This document shows, in pieces, positions 35,216 to 43,700 of a stretch of DNA of 64,000 bases. The stretch comes from Methylobacterium brachiatum. Lineage in GTDB: Bacteria > Pseudomonadota > Alphaproteobacteria > Rhizobiales > Beijerinckiaceae. Below the pieces are notes generated by a model. The model saw only the letters and a program-made list of their open reading frames with translations, had not been told where the DNA came from and searched no databases. Position 1 is the first letter of the stretch. Every line of letters begins with the position of its first letter. The position numbers and the translations under genes are program-made. Location of the stretch: NCBI RefSeq assembly GCF_020523825.1, contig NZ_JAJALK010000018.1:27193-91192 (forward strand), given 5' to 3'.

Positions 35216-35785
35216 ATGGCGGGCAGCGTCAACAAGGTGATCCTGGTGGGCAATCTCGGGCGCGACCCGGAGATGCGCCGCCTCGGCTCGGGCGACCCGG
35301 TCTGCAACCTGCGGCTGGCGACCTCCGAGTCCTGGAAGGACAAGGCGACCGGCGAGCGCAAGGAGAAGACCGAGTGGCACTCGGTCGTGATCTACAACGA
35401 CAACCTCGCCCGGGTGGCCGAGCAGTATCTGCGCAAGGGCTCGAAGGTCTATATCGAGGGCCAGCTCCAGACCCGGAAGTGGACCGACAATTCCGGCGTC
35501 GAGAAGTACACCACCGAGGTGGTGCTGCAGCGCTTCCGCGGCGAGATGACGATCCTCGACGGCCGCGGCGGTGGCGGCGGCGACTTCGCCGGCGAGGACG
35601 AGGGCGGCGGCCAGATCAGCCGCGGCGGCGACTCGGGCGGTGGCCGGGGCGGCGACCGCGGCGGTGATTTCGGCGGCGGCCGCGCCCAGGGCGGCGGCGG
35701 TGGCGGACGTCCGGCCCCGGCCTCCGGCGGCGGCGGTGGCGGCGCCCGCGGCGGGTACGACCTGGACGACGATATCCCGTTCTAG
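35216..35785 (+). CDS. ssb: Single-stranded DNA-binding protein
   Basis: The 189-residue protein has the OB-fold at residues 1-115: SVNKVILVGNLGRDPEMRR, SESWKDKATGERKEKTEWHS, and YLRKGSKVYIEGQLQTRKW. A Gly-rich disordered linker follows, then the acidic tip DLDDDIPF, which binds partner proteins. It coats single-stranded DNA in replication, recombination and repair. A GAAC-N7-GAAC LexA box upstream indicates SOS induction. A good intrinsic terminator follows 65 bases past the stop. In many relatives ssb is divergent from uvrA; here its upstream neighbour is an oxidoreductase. Confidence 0.97.
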   Translation: MAGSVNKVILVGNLGRDPEMRRLGSGDPVCNLRLATSESWKDKATGERKEKTEWHSVVIYNDNLARVAEQYLRKGSKVYIEGQLQTRKWTDNSGVEKYTTEVVLQRFRGEMTILDGRGGGGGDFAGEDEGGGQISRGGDSGGGRGGDRGGDFGGGRAQGGGGGGRPAPASGGGGGGARGGYDLDDDIPF

Positions 35786-35850
35786 TCCCGCAGGGCCGCG
35801 TCCGCATTCCGGGGCGGCATAAGCATCGCGACCCGATGATGCGTGTTCAG

Positions 35851-35877
35851 GACCAAGGCCTCGGCCTTGGTCCTTTC
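35851..35877 (+). terminator. Intrinsic terminator of ssb
   Basis: GGACCAAGGC (35851-35860) pairs perfectly with GCCTTGGTCC (35865-35874) over a CTCG loop and is followed by TTTCTGTTT. Confidence 0.85.
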
Positions 35878-36006
35878 TGTTTCAGCGCTCTCCGGCGTGC
35901 GGCCGAGCGTTCGCCGCCGGCCGCGACCTGGGCGGCCGTTTGCTGGCCGAGTTCATCCGCGAGCGCGAGCAGATCGACGCGACCCTGCAGATATCGGGGG
36001 GCGCAA

Positions 36007-36034
36007 CGCTCGAAGCCCAGCGAGGCTTCGAGCG
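36007..36034. repeat. 11-bp stem-loop
   Basis: CGCTCGAAGCC pairs without mismatch with GGCTTCGAGCG across six bases. No T-run follows. It directly precedes a family B repeat. Confidence 0.55.
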
Positions 36035-36050
36035 CTGAACGCAGCCCCAT

Positions 36051-36142
36051 CGTCCTTGCGAGCGCAACGAAGCAACCCAGGGACACGCCACGTCCGGAGA
36101 TCGCGCGTCGCCCTGGATTGCTTCGCTGCGCGCGCAAGGACG
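36051..36142. repeat. Family B palindromic repeat, copy 3 (best preserved)
   Basis: Outer ends are CGTCCTTGCGAGCGCAACG and CGCGCGCAAGGACG. Inner arms are AAGCAACCCAGGG and CCCTGGATTGCTTCGCTGCG. The two halves are close inverted copies around a variable centre of about 35 bases. Confidence 0.8.
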
Positions 36143-36213
36143 GTGACGGCGTCATGGGCGCGATCTGCGCCGCTCAGGGCACCGGCCCGCCGGCCCATGA
36201 CCGGCCCCCGCCA

Positions 36214-36483
36214 TCACGGGAGATGCCGCGACAGCGCCACGCCGATCCGCTCGATGGGGATGCGCGGCTTGCTGGACCCGCAACGACCAGAGGCCGCCGC
36301 GCGCTCCGTGGAGGGCTCCTTCGAGGCCTGCTGCGCTCCCGCCTCAGGATGACGGGGATGGCCCGGAGCAGCGCCGGCCAGGATCAGGCAAGCGCCTGCT
36401 ACACCGTGCAGCAACGCGGTCCGGCGCGATAGACAGCTCAACGACACCACCGAATATTGATAATTTTTGATTGACCTCCGCAT
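36214..36483 (-). pseudogene. Possible remnant of a secreted-protein gene
   Basis: An open frame of 89 codons starts at ATG 36483, in an AT-rich patch unlike its surroundings. It reads MRRSIKNYQYSVVSLSCLS, then RRTALLHGVAGACLILAGAA, which looks like a Tat- or Sec-type signal sequence. It then runs straight into the family A half-repeat and continues only as repeat-derived low-complexity sequence. A repeat insertion that removed the mature part is one explanation; chance is another. Confidence 0.25.
36307..36357. repeat. Family A palindromic repeat, right half
   Basis: GGAGGGCTCCTTCGAGGCC followed by GCCTCAGGATGACGGGG matches the right half of the complete copies at 54.8 and 59.0 kb. The left half is missing. 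Confidence 0.65.
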
Positions 36484-36752
36484 GCGATATGGATTTACTG
36501 CACGTCGCATTGTACATCCACCCTGGCGGATGTGGCTTTCCGGCGGCGACAAGACCCGGATCGCTGGAGCATTGATCAACGGCTGAGCCGTTCGATCACG
36601 AGACTGACAACACCGGGACCAACCCGGGGGTCGGACGGGTCCTTGATCTCGGGAACGTGTCTGCGGCGCGCCCACCCTGCGGGGCGGCTCGCCTGCGCCA
36701 GATTTCGGAGCGTGACAGCGTCGATGTCTCGATCGAATCCGGGAGCCGGAAG

Positions 36753-37055
36753 ATGTCAGATCCTTGTGCGATCGCCGATTACATCACCGAAGCCGAGCAA
36801 CATATCCGAAACGCGGAAGCGATCCTGAACGAGCTCGAAGAGGTCCGGTCGAGCGAGGCCCGGCGATTGCGCGCCTGCATGTATATCGCCGCGATGAAGC
36901 GGTTGAAGCGCATCATCGAGACCCACCGGACCGGCGAGGAGGCCGAACCGGACGCGTTGCCGGCGCCGGTCATGCCCGGCCAGCCGCGGCTGTTCTGGTG
37001 GCTCGCCCCGAGACCGGCGAGCGAGGGCCGCGTCTTCCGGCGCCGCGCCGGCTGA
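36753..37055 (+). CDS. Small helical protein of unknown function
   Basis: The 100-residue product starts MSDPCAIADYITEAEQHIRN and continues with a heptad-like helical stretch (AEAILNELEEVRSSEARRLR, then YIAAMKRLKRIIETHR). A short Pro/Trp-rich C-terminus follows (LFWWLAPRPASEGRVF). There is no signal peptide. The ATG at 36753 was chosen because of the GGGAGCCGGAAG ribosome binding site just upstream; longer in-frame starts lack one. The helical part could be a coiled-coil oligomerisation module. No family was recognised. Confidence 0.65.
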   Translation: MSDPCAIADYITEAEQHIRNAEAILNELEEVRSSEARRLRACMYIAAMKRLKRIIETHRTGEEAEPDALPAPVMPGQPRLFWWLAPRPASEGRVFRRRAG

Positions 37056-37150
37056 TTCGCCGGTGATCGGGCCGGGCGCGCGACGCCGCCACGGGCCCGA
37101 CCCTGCAGCGGCGGCGGGCCCGATAGGAATGGACGATCAGGGGCGCGACC

Positions 37151-37642
37151 ATGCCCAAGCGCATCGTGATCTGGTGCCTGCCGATCCTGGTCCTGATCAT
37201 GCTCCTGCCGACGAGGCGGGTGGCCGGGCGGGATCAGCGTGCGCCGGTCCATCAGGCGGACGAGATCGAGACCCTGGTCAACAAGGCCGCCGACCTGATC
37301 GAGAGCCAGGGCAGGACGGCCTTCCCGGCGTTCCAGCGGAAGAACTCGCCCTGGCGCTACGGCGACGTCTATTTGTTCGTGGTCGACCTGCACGGGGTCG
37401 TCCTGTTCAACGCCGCCCATCCGAACCGCGAGGGCCGAGACCTGCTCCAAGAGCACGACGCGGCCGGCAAGCAGTTCCACAAGGACTTCATCGCCGTGGT
37501 GCGGGAATCCGGCTCCGGCTGGGTCGATTACATGTTCCCGCGGCCCCGGCGCAGCACGCCGGAGGTGAAGTGGAGCTACGTCTGCGGGACGAGCGTGGAC
37601 GGCACCCCCGCGCTGGTGGGCGCGGGGGTCTACGTGGAGTGA
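37151..37642 (+). CDS. Secreted single Cache-domain protein
   Basis: The 163-residue protein has an N-terminal hydrophobic signal or anchor (IVIWCLPILVLIMLLP). It then has a single Cache domain: LVNKAADLIESQGRTAFPAF, WRYGDVYLFVVDLHGVVLFN, and GSGWVDYMFPRPRRSTPEVK. Cache domains bind small ligands outside the cytoplasmic membrane and are usually fused to chemoreceptors or kinases. Here there is no signalling module, so it may be a periplasmic binding protein partnering with another sensor, or an anchored decoy. It ends 10 bases before the convergent SDR gene. Confidence 0.8.
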   Translation: MPKRIVIWCLPILVLIMLLPTRRVAGRDQRAPVHQADEIETLVNKAADLIESQGRTAFPAFQRKNSPWRYGDVYLFVVDLHGVVLFNAAHPNREGRDLLQEHDAAGKQFHKDFIAVVRESGSGWVDYMFPRPRRSTPEVKWSYVCGTSVDGTPALVGAGVYVE

Positions 37643-37652
37643 GGCGTGCGCC

Positions 37653-38531
37653 TCACAGCATCGGCATGCCGCCGGTGACCGGCACCAGGGCGCCCGACAT
37701 GAAGCTGCCCTCGCGCGAGGCGAGCAGCACGTAGGCCGGGGCGAGCTCGGCGGGCTGGCCGGCGCGGCCCAGGGGCGTCTGGGCGCCGAGCTCTTCCAGC
37801 TCCTCGGGGCTCTTCACGATCGGCTGGATCGGGGTCCAGACCGGGCCGGGCGCCACGCAATTCACCCGGATGCCCTTGGGGGCGAGCAGGTTCGACAGGC
37901 CGATGGTCAGGCTCGCGATGGCGCCCTTGGTGGCGGCGTAGATCAGCATGTTCGGGCCCGCGACCTTGGCCTGGACGCTGGTCGAGTTCACGATCGCCCC
38001 GCCCGGCTTCATATGCGGCACGGCGGCCTGGGCGAGGTAGTACATCGCGAAGACGTTGGCCCGGAACGAGCCCTCGATATCGGCAGCCTTGAGGTCGTCG
38101 AGGCCCTCGTTCACCACCTGGGCGGCGGCGTTGTTGACGAGAATGTCCAGCCGTCCGAACGCGGCCATGGTCCGGTCCACCAGCGTCCGGCACTGGGCCT
38201 CGTCGCGGATGTCGCCGGGCAGCAGCAGGCAGCGGCGGCCGGCCTTCTCGACCCAGGCCTTGGTGTCCTCGGCATCCCCTTGCTCGACGTCGAGATAGGA
38301 AATCGCCACGTCGGCGCCCTCGCGGGCATAGGCGATCGCCACCGCCCGGCCGATGCCGGAATCGCCGCCGGTGATCAGCGCGGCTTGGCCGGCGAGCAGG
38401 CCCTTGCCGACATAGCTCTCCTCGCCGTGGTCGGGCCGCGGCGTCATCTTGGAGGTGAGGCCCGGCCGCTCCTGCTGCTGGTCGCCGGGAAACGGAGGCC
38501 GGGGACCGGCCTCGCGGGGATCGTCGGTCAT
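37653..38531 (-). CDS. Short-chain dehydrogenase/reductase (YghA / general-stress-protein-39 type)
   Basis: The 292-residue SDR has an N-terminal extension (PPFPGDQQQERPGLTSKMTP) characteristic of the YghA/GSP39 subgroup. It then has the NAD(P) motif TGGDSGIGRAVAIAYAREGA, NNAA, and the catalytic Ser and Y-x3-K in IVNSTSVQAK and IYAATKGA. The ATG at 38531 (MTDDPREAG) was preferred over an upstream ATG that adds a basic extension. Substrate is unknown. In other bacteria this subgroup is induced in general stress; no EcfG promoter was found upstream here. Confidence 0.9.
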   Translation of the reverse strand: MTDDPREAGPRPPFPGDQQQERPGLTSKMTPRPDHGEESYVGKGLLAGQAALITGGDSGIGRAVAIAYAREGADVAISYLDVEQGDAEDTKAWVEKAGRRCLLLPGDIRDEAQCRTLVDRTMAAFGRLDILVNNAAAQVVNEGLDDLKAADIEGSFRANVFAMYYLAQAAVPHMKPGGAIVNSTSVQAKVAGPNMLIYAATKGAIASLTIGLSNLLAPKGIRVNCVAPGPVWTPIQPIVKSPEELEELGAQTPLGRAGQPAELAPAYVLLASREGSFMSGALVPVTGGMPML

Positions 38532-38624
38532 CGGGGGCGGCTTCCTGCAGGACCGGGCCAAGGGCGTTGGGGCCGCGTGCCGGGCCCGGCCGTCACAGAC
38601 ACGCCCCCGATGCTGAAGCGTGCC

Positions 38625-38738
38625 TCAGAAGGCCCGGTCGCGGGCGGCGTGCGGGCCGCCGTAGCGGCGGCGCAGGAAGGAGACGACCTTCGGGAGAAGG
38701 AGGGCGATCAGGATCTTGCGCATCGGGCCGGCTCGCAT
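38625..38738 (-). CDS. Very small membrane protein candidate
   Basis: This 37-residue frame reads MRAGPMRKILIALLLPKVVS, then FLRRRYGGPHAARDRAF. The second ATG (38723) would give a 32-residue version. A basic start, a short hydrophobic segment and a strongly basic end are typical of tiny inner-membrane proteins. A GGAAC-N16-CATT sequence upstream (38758-38782, minus strand) is one base from the EcfG consensus, which slightly supports expression. No Shine-Dalgarno sequence was seen. Confidence 0.35.
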   Translation of the reverse strand: MRAGPMRKILIALLLPKVVSFLRRRYGGPHAARDRAF

Positions 38739-38791
38739 CGCGGGTTCGTGAACCAGCAATGCGTAAGGGTCACGGCAGTTCCGCGCCGCTC

Positions 38792-39601
38792 TCACAGCTC
38801 AAGGGTAAGCGTCACCGGGGCATGGTCCGAGGGCCGCTCCCAGCCGCGGGCGTCGCGCAGGACGTCCACAGAGCGGACCGTGCCGGCGAGGTCGGGCGAG
38901 ACCCAGGCATGGTCCAGGCGCCGGCCCTTGTTGGCGGCCGACCAATCCGGCGAGCGGTAGCTCCACCACGTGTAGATCTTCTCGGGCTCCGGGGTGAGGT
39001 GGCGGGCCGTGTCGATCCAGCCGGCCTCACCGCGCAGCAGCTCCAGGGCCTCGGTCTCCACGGGGGTGTGGCTCACCACGTCGAGGAGTTGCTTGTGCGA
39101 CCAGACGTCGTGCTCGAGCGGCGCGACGTTGAGGTCCCCCACCAGGATCGCCGGGCCGGAGACGCGCTTGCCGCCCCAGGCGCGCAGCTCCGCCAGGAAA
39201 TCGAGCTTGTGGGCGAATTTCGGATTGAGGTCGCGGTCGGGCACGTCGCCGCCGGCCGGGACGTAGAAATCGTGCAGCACGATACCGGCGGCGGCCCCCG
39301 CCTCCGGCCCGAGCACCGCCGAGATGTGGCGGGCGTCCGGCTTCTCGCAGAAGCCCATCACGCCGCGGGTGTGCAGGGGGAACCGCGACAGGATCGCGAC
39401 GCCGTTATAGCCCTTCTGGCCGGCGAACATCACGTGCTCGTAGCCCGAGCCGCGCAGGGCTTTCAGCGGGAAGGCGTCGTCCGGGCACTTGGTCTCCTGG
39501 AGGCAGAGCACGTCCGGCTTGTGCTCGGCCAGGAAGCGCAGGACCAGGTCGATGCGCAGCCGCACCGAGTTGATGTTCCAGGATGTGACGGACAGGCGCA
39601 C
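38792..39601 (-). CDS. xthA: Exodeoxyribonuclease III
   Basis: The 269-residue enzyme has the full set of AP-endonuclease/EEP motifs: SWNINSVRLR, CLQETKC (metal-binding Glu), DFYVPAGGD (catalytic Tyr region), GDLNVAPLEHDVW, WWSYRS and the C-terminal SDHAPV. It is an AP endonuclease and 3'-5' exonuclease in base-excision repair. Length is normal. It follows lolA on the same strand by 69 bases; ftsK-lolA-xthA is a conserved order in Rhizobiales. Confidence 0.96.
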   Translation of the reverse strand: MRLSVTSWNINSVRLRIDLVLRFLAEHKPDVLCLQETKCPDDAFPLKALRGSGYEHVMFAGQKGYNGVAILSRFPLHTRGVMGFCEKPDARHISAVLGPEAGAAAGIVLHDFYVPAGGDVPDRDLNPKFAHKLDFLAELRAWGGKRVSGPAILVGDLNVAPLEHDVWSHKQLLDVVSHTPVETEALELLRGEAGWIDTARHLTPEPEKIYTWWSYRSPDWSAANKGRRLDHAWVSPDLAGTVRSVDVLRDARGWERPSDHAPVTLTLEL

Positions 39602-39670
39602 GGGTCGGGTCTCGGGTTGGGAGTTCGATCAGGCGTTACGGCAGCCGGCTAACCCGCCCCCGCCGATCGC

Positions 39671-40585
39671 TCAGTTGGGCTGCGATTGCTGGATCTGCTG
39701 CTGCATCGCCTTGTCCTCGGCGCGCCCGTAATTGATGAAGAACAGGCCCGCATCGACGCTTTTGGGCTTCTGCAGGTTCGAGAGCTGCACCGTGGTGATG
39801 TAGCCCTGCGGATCGGTGATCCGCCACTGCGACAGGGTCTTCATCTCGGCATCGAAGAACAGCTGAATCTTCGAGGTGCCCCCGAGCGTCGCCCGATCCT
39901 CCAGGCTGATGCGCACGCCGCCCGGATCGTTGGTGACGTCGGTGACGGTGAGATCGCGGGCGAGGTCGATCTTCTCGCGCAGCAGGAATTTCAGCGGCGT
40001 CTGGGCAATGAAGTAGAGGTCCTGGGTGGCGAGCTTGCGGTCGCGCACCGCCACGGAGGTGCCGTCGGCCACCACCTCCAGCGGTGAGGGCTGGTCGTAG
40101 TCGAAGCGCAGGCGGCCGGGCTTGGCGAGCGTCAGCTTGCCGCCGATCCGGCGCCCGTCCGCACCGATCTGCATGAAGTTGCCCGTCAGGGTGTTCATGC
40201 CGTTGAAATACGCATTCGCCTGCGCGAGCACCGTGGCGGCGTCCGCGGGCTCGGACGCGGCCAGCGCCGCAGGGCCGCCCACGGCGGCGACCTTTGGCTC
40301 TGTCGCCTTATGGTCGGCTTTGTCGGACGTCTTGGTGCCCGGCTTGGGGGTGCCGGTCTTCGGCGCGTCCTTCGCGGCCGAATCCTTGGCGGGCTTGGAT
40401 GCCGGCTTCTTCGGCGCCAGTGCGGGCGCGGCCGGGGCGGAATCCGGCTCCGGGGCCGGCTCCTCCTTGCGGCCGAACAGGCTGTCGATGAACGCGCCGA
40501 CCTGCGCCTGCGCCGGGGCGGCGGGGGCGAGCCACAGCCCGGCGGCGATCAGGGAGCCGGCTGTGCGGGTGCGGCGGCCGATCAT
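39671..40585 (-). CDS. lolA: LolA-type outer-membrane lipoprotein carrier
   Basis: The 304-residue product has a signal peptide (GSLIAAGLWLAPAAPAQA), then about 90 residues of Ala/Lys/Pro/Asp-rich linker, then a LolA domain from about residue 115. That domain contains TVLAQANAYFNGMNTLTGNF, KPGRLRFDYDQPSPLEVVAD and FLLREKIDLARDLTV. LolA carries lipoproteins through the periplasm to the outer membrane. The long linker is unusual compared with enteric LolA (about 200 residues in total). It lies between ftsK and xthA on the same strand. The ATG at 40585 opens directly into the signal peptide. Confidence 0.9.
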   Translation of the reverse strand: MIGRRTRTAGSLIAAGLWLAPAAPAQAQVGAFIDSLFGRKEEPAPEPDSAPAAPALAPKKPASKPAKDSAAKDAPKTGTPKPGTKTSDKADHKATEPKVAAVGGPAALAASEPADAATVLAQANAYFNGMNTLTGNFMQIGADGRRIGGKLTLAKPGRLRFDYDQPSPLEVVADGTSVAVRDRKLATQDLYFIAQTPLKFLLREKIDLARDLTVTDVTNDPGGVRISLEDRATLGGTSKIQLFFDAEMKTLSQWRITDPQGYITTVQLSNLQKPKSVDAGLFFINYGRAEDKAMQQQIQQSQPN

Positions 40586-40677
40586 CGGCAGAACCTCCTG
40601 GGCGCCCGGGCGGGCGATCCGGCAGACATGGGAACGGACGGGGCTTAAAGCCCCGCCCTGTGGCGAAGATGCGACGC

Positions 40678-40710
40678 GCCGGGCCGCGACCCCTCGGATC
40701 GCGGCCCGGC
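40678..40710 (-). terminator. GC-rich 12-bp stem-loop after ftsK
   Basis: Positions 40678-40689 pair perfectly with 40699-40710 (core CCGGGCCGCGA and TCGCGGCCCGG) over a 9-base loop, directly after the ftsK stop. No T-run follows, so any termination may need Rho. Confidence 0.5.
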
Positions 40711-40717
40711 AGCGGCC

Positions 40718-43700
40718 TCACTCGTCGTCGTACATCCCGCTCGAGGCGTGCGGCGCCCCGGCGACCAGGATGTCGCGCTTGCCGGCATGGTTGGCCGGGC
40801 CGACGATGCCCTCGATCTCCATCCGCTCCATGATCGAGGCGGCGCGGTTGTAGCCGATCTGCAGCCGGCGCTGGATGTAGCTGGTGGACGCCTTCTGGTC
40901 GCGCAGAACCACCTCGATCGCCTGCTTGTACAGGTCGTCGGACTCGCCCCCGGTCGCCGCCGCGAAGGCGCCGATATCGAAGACCGGGGCTTCCTCGTCG
41001 GGCTCCTCGGAGCGCTCGACCTTCTCGGCCTTGGCGCCGCGCCCGGACTTGCCCTCCTTGACCGGCTCCTCCGGCGAATCGTCGGCGGTGACGGCGTCGA
41101 GGTAGGAGGGGCGGCCCTGGCGCTTGAGGTGGGCGACCACACTCTCGACCTCGCTGTCCGAGCAGAACGGCCCGTGCACGCGGGTCGTGCGCCCGCCGCC
41201 GGCCATAAACAGCATGTCGCCCTGACCGAGCAGTTGCTCGGCGCCCATCTCGCCCAGGATCGTGCGCGAGTCGATCTTGCTGGTCACCTGGAAAGAGATC
41301 CGGGTCGGGAAGTTCGCCTTGATCGTGCCGGTGATCACGTCCACCGACGGGCGTTGGGTCGCCATGATCAGGTGGATGCCGGCCGCGCGCGCCATCTGGG
41401 CGAGCCGCTGGATCGCGCCCTCGATGTCCTTGCCGGCCACCATCATCAGGTCGGCCATCTCGTCGACCACGATCACGATGTAGGGCAGCGCCGAGAGGTC
41501 CATCGCCTCCTGCTCGAACACCGCCTCGCCGGTCTCGCGGTTGAACCCGGTCTGGACCGTGCGGGTGATGACCTCGCCGCGCTCGCGGGCCTCCTTCATC
41601 CGGGCGTTGTAGCCGTCGATGTTCCGCACCGCGATCTTGGACATCTTCTTGTAGCGCTCCTCCATCTCGCGCACGGCCCATTTGAGGGCGATCACCGCCT
41701 TCTTCGGGTCGATGACGACGGGGGAGAGGAGGTGCGGGATGCCGTCATAGACGGACAGTTCCAGCATCTTGGGATCGACCATGATCAGACGGCACTCTTC
41801 CGGCTTCAGACGGTAGAGCAGCGACAGGATCATGGTGTTGATCGCCACCGACTTGCCCGAGCCAGTGGTGCCGGCGACCAGGAGGTGCGGCATCCGGGCG
41901 AGGTCGGCGATGATCGGCTCGCCGCCGATGTTCTTGCCGAGGCACAAGGCGAGCTTGTGCTTGCTCTCGTAGAAGTCAGGCGCCGAGAGCAGCTCCCGGA
42001 GATAGACCGTCTCGCGGGTCTCGTTCGGCAATTCGATGCCGATGACGTTGCGGCCGGGGACGACCGCCACGCGGGCCGAGACCGCCGACATCGAGCGGGC
42101 GATGTCGTCCGACAGGCCGATCACGCGGCTGGACTTGGTGCCGGGGGCTGGCTCCAGCTCGTAGAGGGTCACGACCGGGCCGGGGCGCACCGCCAGGATG
42201 TCGCCGCGCACGCCGAAATCCTGCACCGTCTGCTGGAGGTTGAGGGCGTTCTGCTCCAGCACGTCGGCGTCGACTTCCTCGGCGCCGTTCTCGTCCGGCA
42301 GGGCGAGCAGGCTGAGCGAGGGCAGCTCGTAATCGGCGTTCTCGACGCTGGCGATCTCCAGATGGCGGCCGGCCGGGATCAGGTGCGCCCGGGGGGCGAC
42401 CATCGGCAGGGCCGGGGCTGGCGGAGCCTCGACCGGCTGGGCGGCGGGCGCCTCCACCGGCTCCGGCGCGGGGGCCGCCGCGAGGACGGGCTCCTCGAAG
42501 GCCGGCTCGTCCTGCACGGGCTCGGGCTCCGCCGGGGCGGGCTCGGGCTGCGGCGCCAGCTTACCGCGCAGCAGGACCGTGCGCGGAGTCATCGGGATCA
42601 CCACCCGGTCGGCCTCAGAGGCGGACCGAGCAACGTCGGCTCCCATCGGGGCAGCCGTCTCCGGCCGAAGCGCAGGCTCGGGCTCCGGCGCGGCCGGGAC
42701 CGCCGGCGCGGGCAGGCTCGGCTGGCCGGCGGCGCGGATCGCCGCCCGGGCGGCCATGGCGCAGAGTGCGGGAGCGCGGCGGGGCGCGGCGGCCGACGGC
42801 GTCGCGGCAGGCGGCGGCTCGGTGGCGGCGCTGCCGGGGCCGAAGACCAGCGCCAGGGCGGGCTTGGCCGGCAGGAAGGCGTCGCGGATCGCGGCACTCG
42901 CGTCGGCCTGAAGGTCCGAAGGCTGGCCGTCGGTCTGGCCGTTATCCTGCCCGTCGGCGGGGCGCGGCGGCTGGTCGAACCGCACGAGCCGGTCGAGGAC
43001 GTAGACCGGCCGCGGCGGCTGCGGGTTCGCGGCGTCCTGCATCGGCGAAGTGCCGAGTTCGACGGACGGCAGGTCGGCGACGGCGTCGACCGCCTCGATC
43101 ACCGGTGCGGCGGCGAGCGCCGCCTCGAGGCCGGCATGGGCGGGCTGGGACGCCAGCGCGGCCCAGGCCTCCACGGACGACCAGTCGCCCACGTTCCAGT
43201 CGCTGCCGTCGAACCAGGGCTGGGCCTCGGACCAATCCGGCAGGTCGGACCAGTCGCGGGCGGCGGCCTCGGCCGAAGCCTGGACCGGGGCCTCAGCCAT
43301 GACCGGCTCCGCGACCGCAACCGGGGCGATCGCCGCCGTGGAGTTGGCCAGTTCGACGCTCGGGCGCACCGGGCGGCGGTCCGGGGTGCGGAAGTAGCGG
43401 ACGCCGGGGGGCGCCACGAAGGGCTGGCGCCACAGCGGCACCGCCTCCCCGTCCTCCGCGACCTCGGTCGGCACGGCCTCGGGCATCGCGACCGCCGGCA
43501 TGGCGGCGATGGCCTCGAGCCGCGCCTGCTCGGCCTGCTCGCGCTCGGCCCGCTCCCGGGCCTCCTGCTCGCGGGCGGCCCGCTCGGTCTCGACGGCGAG
43601 CGCGGCCGCCTGCGCCTCGGCGCGGGCGCGCTCCAGGGCGACGCGCTCGGCTTCCAGGGCGCGCTGGCGGCGCTCCTGCAGGACCGAATCGGGGGTGCGG

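Larger units (their letters stand above)
35786..36752. other. 967-base repeat-rich intergenic region after ssb
   Basis: From left to right it holds the ssb terminator, an 11-bp stem-loop (36007-36034), a family B repeat, a half family A repeat, and an AT-rich patch near 36440-36520 unlike the surrounding base composition. A minus-strand signal-peptide-like frame (36214-36483) may be a gene remnant. No RNA gene was recognised. Confidence 0.6.
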
